In this document: positions 55,481 to 64,000 of the stretch, piece by piece | How the letters are laid out: each line of letters begins with the position of its first letter | How positions within the stretch are numbered: the stretch's first letter is position 1 | Source of the DNA: Massospora cicadina | Taxonomy: Eukaryota > Entomophthoromycota > Entomophthoromycetes > Entomophthorales > Entomophthoraceae | Direction: 5' to 3' | Length of the DNA stretch: 64,000 nucleotides | Assembly: GCA_022478985.1 (NCBI GenBank) | Contig: JAKSZP010005260.1 | Coordinates: 186,001 to 250,000 of the forward strand | Position numbers and translations under genes: made by a program | Notes under the pieces: model-generated | Database searches by the model: none | What the model saw: only the letters and a program-made list of their open reading frames with translations | What the model was told of the DNA's origin: nothing

Positions 55481-55960
55481 AGTACTCATGTACAAAATTT
55501 TGATAAACCGTTCGTAATTTAGACAGACGCCTCCTTTACCACTATAAGGGGCGGTGCTATCCCAAATTGACGGCTAATGAGTGGAACATCTCATAGCATA
55601 CTTTAGCTGGATGCTAAATGAACATGAGCGGAATTACACCTTTAACAAAAAGAATGTTTAGAGATGATCTACGCATGCAAGCAAATCAGGTTTACATCTA
55701 TGGAGTGCACTTCAAGGTGATAACTGATTACTCCTCTGTATGTTGGCTGCAGAATCTCAAGGAGTTGGTGGGCGCCTAGCTCTCTGGGTGCGAAGTTACA
55801 GAGGTATAAATTTGATTATTAATACTGGCCTAGCGTGAAGTATCAAAACTTGGATGTGCTATCTAGGCTTCCTACCATCGCATTGACTGCTGATATGTTA
55901 AGCAGCCTTTATTACAAAATTTTTAACAATGAATATGACAATGACCGGAAAAATTACAGC
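55481..55960 (+). pseudogene. Element I RNase H
   Basis: TDASFTT (about 55525) is the RNase H start, followed by NEHERNYTFNKK-type sequence, VYIYGVHFKVITDYSSVCWL (about 55690-55745) and an eroded tail with NLDVLSRLP near 55850. The catalytic first Asp is kept. Confidence 0.78.
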
Positions 55961-56268
55961 TTGCCCCGGACTGACTAAAGAAGAAACCCTGTAATGGATG
56001 TAAATCTTCCTTATACTTATAGATGGCAGCAAGTAATTCATAACCTGACCAGACAAGTGTACAGATTTTAACATCAGTGCACATAAGGCCATGGGCCACA
56101 GCAGATCTAAAAATTCATATGAACAGCTGAAACAGCATTACTACTGAGAATCGATGCACTTAAATGTTCACAAAGCCCTTGGCTGCTGATGCAAGTGTCA
56201 AGAAGAAGCGCCAATTCATAAAAGTACCTTGTATCACCTTATAAACCAAACTTTGCTTAACACCATGT
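55961..56268 (+). pseudogene. Element I integrase N-terminus, cut by element L
   Basis: Only the zinc-domain area is left: SVHIRPWATADLK (His pair region as AHKAMGH in another frame, about 56080-56095), a helix, and a Cys pair region CKCQEEAPI near 56190. The core lies beyond element L and outside the window. Confidence 0.6.
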
Positions 56269-57377
56269 TGTGAAACCCTAAGGATCGCTCACTTGATATT
56301 TTATTATCCTGCACGCTTAATTGGGATGAAGTTCCATAGATTGATCCTCATTATTGCCAGTGGCTTATCGTATTGACACCATTTGGAAACTCACTAGGCA
56401 TATTTGAATAACTACAACTATTCTGGTCAAATTCAGGCTTAATTTTCCCAACATAATTGGGAACTTCTACGAGGCAGGTTTTGATACAAGCTGTGAATTT
56501 GGTGTTTACGGCTTGCCAATACATCTCCAAAGTTAGAATTCATATAAAGACCAGGAAAGAGATGAAATAAAATATCTTTATTAGAAGGTATTTAATTGAT
56601 GATCAGTCATTAGGCCAGGTGCCAGTATTTATACCTCTAGGGCATCTCCTGGCCACATTCAAGCACAAAATTTCAATAGATATTTTACCACCTCAGTTTG
56701 GCGCTTGAACTGATATGACTAAGACCTATACTTAGGTTTATTGGTGGCAAAATACTCTCAAAATTGGGAGGAAATCAAGGACAAAAATTTACAAAAAAAC
56801 ATGCAAAATTATCTTAGGATCTTATTGATTTGAGTTTCATCCTACTGCTTATTTATACAAATTCTGTGAAATTCTTGAATCGAATTTAAGTAGATGACTA
56901 CTCCTAATTAGGACGTCAGCAGGCCTCTCTCTTGATAGCACTAGGTACTCTCTTTTGGCGGTCCATGTGCAAGTGCTATCATGCTGATTATGAAGATTGA
57001 AATATGAATTTCTTATTAAAGCAAGAAATTGATTACGTTTTCATTCATCTGATTGTCCATGGGATTTTTAAACGTTAACTTCAGGTCAGTCCCAAACAAA
57101 TTTGTATACTGAATGTTTAATATTGTTCCCAGTAATCAGGACCAACTGCTGTGATTAGATGCAATGATAATCAGCCATAATGTGCAAGCATTCTTAGCCC
57201 AAGATTTTTAATAAAGTACATGATTAAATTGAGGTTAAGATATTTGGCGCAATCAATGTAGTTGCAATAGGCTTTGAGACGAGAATTAAAGTATTATCTC
57301 GAGCATTGGGAGGACAATCATCCCAATCTGATGGTTGTTAAAGGGTTTATTTTCGAGTCAACCACCAGAATCTGACA
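56269..57377 (-). repeat. Element L 3' LTR
   Basis: 1109 bp, TGTGAAACCC to AGAATCTGACA. It aligns to 63037-64000 as far as the window goes. From about 56630 to 57237 only a handful of differences are seen. The first 130 bp differ at roughly one base in seven. The TATA-like and AATAAAATATC elements near 56570 are identical in both copies. The left flank of the element is CATGT; the right flank lies outside. Confidence 0.92.
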
Positions 57378-57390
57378 TTTCCCACCATTT
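57378..57390 (-). promoter_or_regulatory. Element L polypurine tract
   Basis: AAATGGTGGGAAA on the minus strand, immediately before the LTR start TGTCAGATTC. Confidence 0.65.
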
Positions 57391-58720
57391 GACTTAACAT
57401 AAGCCCTAAGGTTCCTGATTAGCCTTTGTTGATCATCAGCATCTGTTATCTTTAGCCCAAATGCTGGTGAGTCAAAAGTTAAATTTTATTATTGTTAATT
57501 TCAGCCTGAATGCCCATCGAGTTTAAAGCTGGATCCTCTCCTCACCTCAAGTGCAAACTAAAGTATCAATTAGAATAAAAGTATAATTATATATAAATGT
57601 TTTTTGTTTGTTTGTTTTGTTTTTTTTTATTTTTCTTTTCTTTATTGGACGCTTATTGAACCCTCTTAAGAATTTTGCATAGACTCAGTTGTAAATATGG
57701 AAGGTCCTAATATCCTTGATAATGTATATAAACTTAGATATATTCTCAGTCACTTCAAATGGCCCAACCAGATATTATTTAACTTTTGCAATCGGTCTGA
57801 TCCATGGGTTTTGAAGGATAGAACTTCCTCATTAACTTTTATTTTGTCAATTGTGTAGCGATTCTTTAAGTCCTTTTGATGTCAGGCCTTTTTCTCAGCA
57901 TTACTGTTGTCAAAGCTTGAGCTTGTAGTTTGATTAAAGCTCTGCAAGATTCTCCATGTATTGAGGATAAGTGTTTTCACCAGGATCCTCTAGGGCTGAA
58001 TATAGCAGCGTTGGTAGGTCCAGATGCCTTCCATATAGTACTTGAAATGGTGACATCCTAGGTGACAAATGATAGGAGATATTGTAGGAAAATACTGCAA
58101 ATATAGATAAGTACCTCACGTGAATGGTTTGGCCAATGTTAATTTCTGGATAATATTCACCAACATCCCATTTGCGCGCTCAACAGTCCCATTAGTTTCA
58201 GGATATGGAGCAGTAAGCACACCTCATACTCCAATTAATTGGTTGAGCTTGGCAAGGACATTGATGATAAAGTTGCTTCCATTATTGGTCAGAATAACCT
58301 TAGGACATCCATGTTTGTGGATGATGTTTTCAAGGATAAACATGGCGGTAATTGCCGCTCCAGCTTCCCAAATGGTCTTGACCTCAACCCATTTGGTCAA
58401 GTGGTTGTTGGCTACAATTATGTACTTGGCCTTTATATTGCTTGTTGGAAGTGGGCTGACAATGTCAATAGATACAGTGTGCCAAGCAAAATTGGGCTGA
58501 ACATGCTGGTAAGATGTGCTTTTTTGGAACAATTTTCGCCTTGGCACTCAGCACAGCATTCTAACGTTTCTTGGATGTCAAAATGCATTGACTCTGAAAA
58601 GTATAATTGCCAGATGATCCTTCTTCTTTTTTAATCCACCATGCCCTATGGCCTTATGCGCCACCATTATAATTTAGTTCAGGTCAAGGGTCTTGGGAAA
58701 ATATACTTTTTGCCATAATA
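57391..58720 (-). pseudogene. Element L integrase
   Basis: Minus strand: zinc domain MVAHKAIGHGGLKKKKDHLA (His pair, about 58670-58610) and the Cys pair CCAECQ-like near 58550. Core: FAWHTVSIDIVSPLPTSNIK (first Asp), NHLTKWVEVKTIWEAGAA, GCPKVILTNNGSNFIINVLA where the second Asp is Asn (about 58310-58255), YPETNGTVERANGMLVNIIQ (Glu kept, about 58195-58140). An open stretch SPFQVLYGRHLDLPTLLYSA (58119-57934) follows, then a decayed barrel. A T-rich run at 57598-57650 lies in the 3' part. Confidence 0.88.
57598..57650. repeat. Low-complexity T-rich / (GTTT)n run
   Basis: TTTTGTTTGTTTGTTTTG followed by a long T run and TTTTCTTTTC. Simple sequence, no further meaning claimed. Confidence 0.8.
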
Positions 58721-59330
58721 ATCTTGTAGAGTGTCCCGTTTTCAATGGTTGTATTTTTTGTAGATCTGATAATATTTTTTGGACGGTATGGGCTCATCTT
58801 GATACGCTTCGCTGATCATTTTTATAAACAACTCATTAGCAGCCTGACTAAGTGTTGCAATGGTGGATAGTCAGGATAGGCAATAGGCGTTTTGGTGTTT
58901 TTCCCCAGCTCAATGATCAATGGTGTAGTCATAAGCTTGAAGCTTCAACGCCCAGTGGGCTAATCAGCCCTCAGGCTCTCTTAAGTTGTTTAACCATCTT
59001 ATAGAAGCATGATCAGTAACAAATTTAAAATGAGTGCCATGAGGAAGAACCAAAAATTGCTTGCAAGCATATATGACAGCTAAGCATTCTTATTACATCA
59101 CCGTGTAGTTCTTTTCATGAACATTTAAGGTCTGACTAGTGAAGGCAACTGGATTTTCTTCACCATCCTCCCTAACTTGGGATAACACGGCCCCCACTGC
59201 TGTTAGGGATGCATCAGTTTGGACAACAAATTCACCATCAAAGTCTGAGTATTAAAGAACAAGCGCACTCATTAGGGCTGATTGGAGTTATCAAATGCAT
59301 CCTGGAAATCTGGAGTCCTGTTGAATGGAA
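58721..59330 (-). pseudogene. Element L RNase H
   Basis: Minus strand: QTDASLTAVGAVLSQVRED then NPVAFTSQTLNVHEKNYTVM (about 59225-59095) is an almost intact RNase H N-terminal half with the catalytic Asp and Glu-type positions. SWHSF/LPHGTHFKFVTDHASIR-like sequence follows near 59040-58990, and the tail is eroded. Its preservation contrasts with the rest of pol. Confidence 0.82.
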
Positions 59331-60250
59331 CCTTATCTTTATGTAGATAGAAAAGTGGCTCTCCAAGTTGTGCGAGATCGCGTTATATTGGCGATAGTAA
59401 CTGACCATGCCTAGAAATACTTAAATATTGCGCTTGTATTCAGGTTGTTTCATTTTGGAGATGGCATCCAGCTTAGAGGATTGGGGACAAAGACCCACTT
59501 TGTCAATTACAAACCCGAGGTATTTAAGTTGTTCTTTGATGAACTGGCTTTTTCTGGGCTTTATTTTTGAGTTTGCAGCAGCTAGCCTTCTGAAAACCTC
59601 CTCACGTGTTCCAGGTGGTTGTCAAAAGTGCGGCTAAAAACGTTGATATCATCATGGTATACTAGTACACATGACAACTTCAAATCTCCCAGAATTGTGT
59701 CCATTGCCAATTGGAATGTTGCCGGGGCATTGTAGAGCCCTTGAGACATTCTTATCAGCTGGAATAGGCCCTCTTGGGCTATAATTTCACATTTCTCGCG
59801 CTCCTCTTTGGGAAGATCTATTTGCCATTATCCGCTGATAAGGTCAATTGCTGAGAAGAACTTCACGCCCCCTAGCCTATCCAAGCTATCATAAATTTGT
59901 GGCAGAGGGTACGAGTCCTTATTTGTGATGTTGTTTAACTTCTGATGATCAATGAATACTCGGTTGCTCCATTCTTTTTCTTCACTATTAAAATTGGTGC
60001 TGCCTATGGACTTATTTAAGGTACTAACATGCCACAATCGAGGAGTTTCTTAATCTCCTTAGATACAGCTTCTTCTGATGATTTTAAGTGTCTGATCTGG
60101 CATAATCAAATTGGTTTAAGATCTCCAGTATTGATTTTGTGAGTGACACCCTTAGCACATCCCAAGTCAAAATCATCTTGTGCAAGTATTTCCAAATTTT
60201 TTGAGAATAACACCTGAGCTTTGCCTTTCTCAGAGTTGGTCAGGTTGCTA
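59331..60250 (-). pseudogene. Element L reverse transcriptase
   Basis: Minus strand: VFIDHQKLNNITNKDSYPLP and LGGVKFFSAIDLISG (about 59960-59830), WQIDLPKEEREKCEIIAQEG, LYNAPATFQLAMDTILGDLK, then the catalytic strand CVLVYHDDINVFSRTFDNHL (about 59680-59620) with the DD pair kept but His in place of the hydrophobic residue (YHDD). The connection is less clear. Two in-frame stops fall within the palm. Confidence 0.88.
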
Positions 60251-60880
60251 AAAACGGTATTAGCGGTGACAATATTTATGCTGAGTATGTCCTTATTGGG
60301 GAGCCCTAATTTTACAAAAGTTTTAAACTCATGGAATGAGTGAATTTCCGAGGTAGGTATCAGATGTAGAAATGTGATTGTTTGATGTCGTTTGATGGAG
60401 ATGGGCTGATTTTATAGGTTTGCACATAAGATGTGTATTTCTCCATGGCCAGGAATGATTATACCAGGGGCAATATTTGGTTCAAATCAAGATTTAGACC
60501 ATGGTTGAAATACTTCACCATTAAGTACTACTGGGATAATAATTGTTAGACCCATTAGGACAATTACTTGTTCTCCAGATGGTATAGTGATTCTCTGATT
60601 TTAAGTGGAATGCCATTTGACGCATTGATCTGAGTTGTTAGTGGTTTTCTCTTTGACCATGCGTTGACATACTCAATCAGGATGACTCCATCTTTGTAGG
60701 TCAGATTTATGAATAGGCTGTGTTTTTTTCTCAACTGCCCTATCCTGGTTATAGTAAAGTGGAATAGCCTGGCCAAGAATGGTGAGAGTAAGATCCTTAA
60801 AATCTTAACAACTCCATATCTTCTTAGGAAATCAGTCAAATATATAGGATATCATAGTTTGTATTTGGCAATACTATAGC
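60251..60880 (-). pseudogene. Element L protease-RT linker
   Basis: Minus-strand open part 60839-60564 contains DFLRRYGVVKILRI, FTITRIGQLRKKHSLFINLT and GVILIEYVNAWSKRK. A later segment PGHGEIHILCANL near 60430 aligns with the E linker GHGEVKLLILNL. This linker type is therefore common to E and L; its role is not known to me. Confidence 0.5.
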
Positions 60881-61140
60881 AAGTGCTGTTACTACATTAG
60901 ATCCGAATTTGAGAGGTAGGGTACTGTATGAACCCAGAAATTTAGTTGTATGCGCTCCAGCTGTTCCATATTCCTGGCAGTGGGAAACATTGGGTACAAG
61001 ATTAAGTTTTTTACCAACTTTGTGCTGACTATATTGATAGGAGCACCACTATCAACAATGGCCCGAAATTGCACCTTGTTTACTGCCATGTCCACATAAG
61101 TACATTTGGAGTTTTTTTCAGAGGTATTTATTGTATGAAT
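60881..61140 (-). pseudogene. Element L protease
   Basis: Open minus-strand stretch 61095-60892: MAVNKVQFRAIVDSGAPINI then VSTKLVKNLILYP, with catalytic DSGAP. It aligns with E (DTGAPVNIISIKLV) and I (DSGASINIVPTKLV). The segment after VHTVPYLSNSDL is shifted. Confidence 0.86.
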
Positions 61141-63010
61141 GCTGTGATTGCTGCCTGAATCCAGGTGTGATTTCAGGCTTGAGAAAATATCTGGGAAGTT
61201 ATCTGCTAAGGTTACAAGGGAATAGATACTTGAACGTTGTTAAGCTTAGGTAGGTCAGTTGATCATCTGGGTTAAAGTTTTAAACCCTGATCAATAATCT
61301 GTTTTGCGTAAGGTTTTAATACTTCTGCTCAGGCTTCTTTAGTAATTTTCAAGGGTTTAGTTGCTTTTGCTGTGGCTTAAGTTGTGACCATCATGACATC
61401 ATTAGCCACGATATGGCTATGGTTATCTTTGGCAACATCTTTAACCCTAAAGAGCTCACCAGGGTCAGGTGGAATGGTTGGAACATTGGTGGATTTAGAA
61501 CATTACATTTTTACTCGACCTTCTCTTTTCCTGCCTCACTGTTGCTATTAATTTCTAGAGCAACTTTGACCCCAGGCTAATTTTTTTGTTGAACCGTCTG
61601 TAGCATTCACTAGCAAAGTGCCCCTTTTAACCACAGTTGTGGCATGTAATCGGCCCTTTTTGCTGCTTTTGCTCGAATTTTTGGTTCATAGTTTGGAATT
61701 TTTTCCCTGGTTAGACATAGTGTTGCTTTTTGAGCCTGGTAATCGGGATTTTTGCTGATCTTTGGCCTGATCAGAGGTATTAAAATTATGAGAACAGCTT
61801 CTCAAATAATCGGTAAGCTCTTGAATTCCAAGGTTCCATTTTATGCAGGTATCATGACATTGTGCAAGTTCATAGAAGGGCATAACTGCGTGCTCCATTG
61901 CAATCTTGGCATCAAACTTATCTGTTGCATTGCGCCCACGCAGAACTTGTGCCTCATGTAAAAATCAGTCTACAAAGTCCTTAATAGTCTCATTTTGTTT
62001 GAATTTAATATTAAGAAGCTCTCTTTTTGGGTTTCAAATTTTCTCAGGCCCTCCAAACTTATTTTTTACTGCAATTTTGGAATTTCATAAAGGACCAATC
62101 GTCGCCCAAATAGGGTATAATGAGGTCACAGCTATGGGCATCAAGTGAGTTAATCAGTGCTGATCCTTTTGCATGAAATGATGCTCCCCTCACTGCTTTT
62201 TCAAATAGCTTAAGAAAAGAGTGAACGTTCAAATCCTTATTAACTTTGGTAAATGCAAAGGTTTAAAGTCATCTCGCCCCTATTTTGGGCATAGTGGTGG
62301 TACTTCTTGAACATCTTGGTGTATCATTGTTCATGATCAGCCCACTTTCCCGTTAGGGAGTATCTGGCGTCAGGATTGATGCCAGAACTCTAAGCATAGA
62401 ACGGATGCTCAAAATATTGGTTTCTGCATCAGTGTCATTTTACAATCATTCATGTTTCATGATATTGCCCTGAACTACTGGATTCTGATGCTTGAATTCA
62501 GCCCTTAGTTGTTTTTTCAAACTGTTTTTTGGCCGAATGGGCAGAGCTTTTTCCTATTTCTCTTTTGTCAAAGCTGGGTGAGCATTGGCAACTTTTGTTT
62601 TTTGAGGTTGTCATGCTTTTCCTTAAATAAAGCTTTATTAGACGTTATGCTTTTAATGTCTTTGGCCAATCTATGTAATTGGGAATTTGCAGTTGATAAT
62701 TGCATTCTGCGTTCCTAAATCTCCTGACTAATTCCAGTATTTCTGGCCTGCAATATTGAAACAACCGTCCAAATTTTTGAAATTTCTTGTTGTTCAAGGC
62801 ATCACCCTCCTCCCTATTTGGGATAACTGAATTTGCTGCAAGAGCTCCCCCCACTGTGATGAGATTTCAGGAGTAGATGGTACCAGCTTCAGAGCCTTGG
62901 CGGCTGGTAAAATAATTTGAGATTTCCATGTTGCTAGTTTCCATCTAGTTGTCACTTTCTTGTCTGGCCAAATCTGCCTTAAATTGGTTATTTAAATCTT
63001 TTTGGAGAGT
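61141..63010 (-). pseudogene. Element L Gag relic with CCHC knuckle
   Basis: The zinc knuckle at 61603-61644 (minus) reads C-HN-C-G-stop-KG-H-FASE-C: all four zinc ligands survive with one internal stop. Upstream are ELAQCHDTCIKWNLGIQELT and DYLRSCSHNFNTSDQAKDQQ (61850-61740), and nearer the N-terminus FGRLFQYCRPEILELVRRFR and NAECNYQLQIPNYIDWPKTL (62790-62660), which looks helical. Lys/Ser-rich linker sequence flanks the knuckle (KNSSKSSKKGR). Confidence 0.72.
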
Positions 63011-63016
63011 GTCACC

Positions 63017-63034
63017 GGTTTTGAGTGAGCACCA
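63017..63034 (-). promoter_or_regulatory. Element L primer binding site
   Basis: TGGTGCTCACTCAAAACC on the minus strand, two bases inside the 5' LTR. The first eleven bases are identical to the element C PBS. Confidence 0.65.
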
Positions 63035-63036
63035 GT

Positions 63037-64000
63037 TGTAAAATTCTGAGGATTGCTCACTTGATAAGTATTATCCTTCATGCTTAATTGGGATGAAGTT
63101 CCATAGATTGATCCTAAATATTGCCAGTGGCTTATTGTATTCTCACCATTCAGAAAACTCACTAGGCATATTTGAATAACTCCAACTCTTCTGGTCAAAT
63201 TCAGGCTTAAATTTTCCCAACATAATTGGGAACTTCTTTCAAGGCAGGTTCTGATACAAGCTGTGAATTTGGTGTTTACGGCTTGCCAATACATCTCCAA
63301 AGTTAGAAATCATATAAAGACCAGGAAAGAGATGAAATAAAATATCTTTATTAGTAGGTATTTATTTGATGATCAGTCATTAGCCCAGGTGCCAGTATTT
63401 ATACCTCTAGGGCATCTCCTGGCCACATTCAAGCACAAAATTTCAATAGATATTTTACCACCTCAGTTTGGCGCTTGAACTGATATGACTAAGACCTATA
63501 CTTAGGTTTATTGGTGGCAAAATACTCTCAAAATTGGGAGGAAATCAAGGACAAAAATTTACAAAAAAACATGCAAAATTATCTTAGGATCTTATTGATT
63601 TGAGTTCATCCTACTGCTTATTTATACACATTCTGTGAAATTCTTGAATCGAATTTAAGTAGATGACTACTCCTAATTAGGACGTCAGCAGGCCTCTCTC
63701 TTGATAGCACTAGGTACTCTCTTTTTGGCGGTCCATGTGCAAGTGCTATCATGCTGATTATGAAGATTGAAATATGAATTTCTTATTAAAGCAAGAAATT
63801 GATTACGTTTTCATTCATCTGATTGTCCATGGGATTTTTAAACGTTAACTTCAGGTCAGTCCCAAACAAATTTGTATACTGAATGTTTAATATTGTTCCC
63901 AGTAATCAGGACCAACTGCTGTGATTAGATGCAATGATAATCAGCCATAATGTGCGAGCATTCTTAGCCCAAGATTTTTAATAAAGTACATGATCAAATT
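63037..64000 (-). repeat. Element L 5' LTR, truncated by the window end
   Basis: Starts TGTAAAATTC and follows 56269-57237 base by base to the window edge. From the partner, about 140 bp should remain outside. Confidence 0.92.

Larger units (their letters stand above)
56269..64000 (-). mobile_element. Element L: youngest-looking Ty3/gypsy element, right end outside the window
   Basis: Minus-strand element, at least 7.7 kb, with PPT, integrase, RNase H, RT, linker, protease, gag and PBS between two LTRs. The LTRs are much more alike than those of B, C and E. Nevertheless the coding region carries many stops and frameshifts, more than the LTR similarity predicts. It interrupts the element I integrase. 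Family relatives in the window are E and I. Confidence 0.9.

Noticed and set aside
57598..57650. T-rich run as a terminator or regulatory element
   Set aside because: Simple low-complexity sequence within a dead integrase 3' region.
1..64000. Claim that RIP has mutated the whole window
   Set aside because: Asp-to-Asn and Trp-to-stop changes are suggestive, but dinucleotide indices and family alignments would be needed and cannot be computed here.

Overview
This 64 kb window looks like eukaryotic, AT-rich, heterochromatin-like DNA made almost entirely of dead, nested retrotransposons. I recognise no host gene, rRNA, tRNA or CRISPR array. A filamentous-fungal genome is my best guess: Ty3/gypsy elements with chromovirus-type integrase, CCHC Gag and very dense nesting. 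The lineage cannot be fixed from the sequence alone, and a repeat-expanded basidiomycete such as a rust is only a possibility. Nearly every reading frame is broken by stops and frameshifts, so coding calls are relics recognised by motif order: Gag zinc knuckle, D(T/S)GA protease, YxDD reverse transcriptase (RT), TDAS RNase H, HHCC and DDE integrase, chromodomain.

Layout. Letters are my own labels. 1-914: end of an LTR (D) inserted in a plus-strand gypsy element A. A's RT/RNase H (915-1753) is split by chromovirus B (minus strand, 1754-9562, both LTRs present). B's RT is split by a TRIM-like element C (4646-6868). A resumes with integrase at 9563-10740. 11.0-14 kb: a probable LTR of A, a Gag relic, a perfect 201-bp palindrome and a J-family LTR. 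14.0-25.2 kb: plus-strand element F (protease, RT, RNase H, integrase) split by a complete but decayed plus-strand element E (15619-23248). E's 3' LTR itself carries a 266-bp insert with a 13-bp target duplication. 25.5-31.3 kb: very old Gag-type relics in both orientations and AT-rich sequence. 31.3-38.2 kb: minus-strand element G. 38.5-42.8 kb: two minus-strand copies (H2, H1) of a short single-ORF element. 42.8-47.7 kb: minus-strand element J. 47.7-56.3 kb: plus-strand element I, inserted in J and itself split by an LTR fragment P and by a third single-ORF element K. 56269 to the end: minus-strand element L with 1.1-kb LTRs, the youngest-looking insertion.

The most unusual content is the H/K family. 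These are about 1.9-kb units with one long decayed ORF that is not gag-pol. The ORF includes a possible RRM-like segment followed by a His/Cys-rich segment. The units have A-rich 3' tails and variable 13-19 bp target-site duplications, as expected of target-primed (LINE-type) insertion rather than LTR integration. The 3' end of this family, or a close relative, also occurs as two tiny insertions of 48 bp and 20 bp, each flanked by a perfect 17-bp duplication. No LINE reverse transcriptase is visible in the window, so the family may be non-autonomous.
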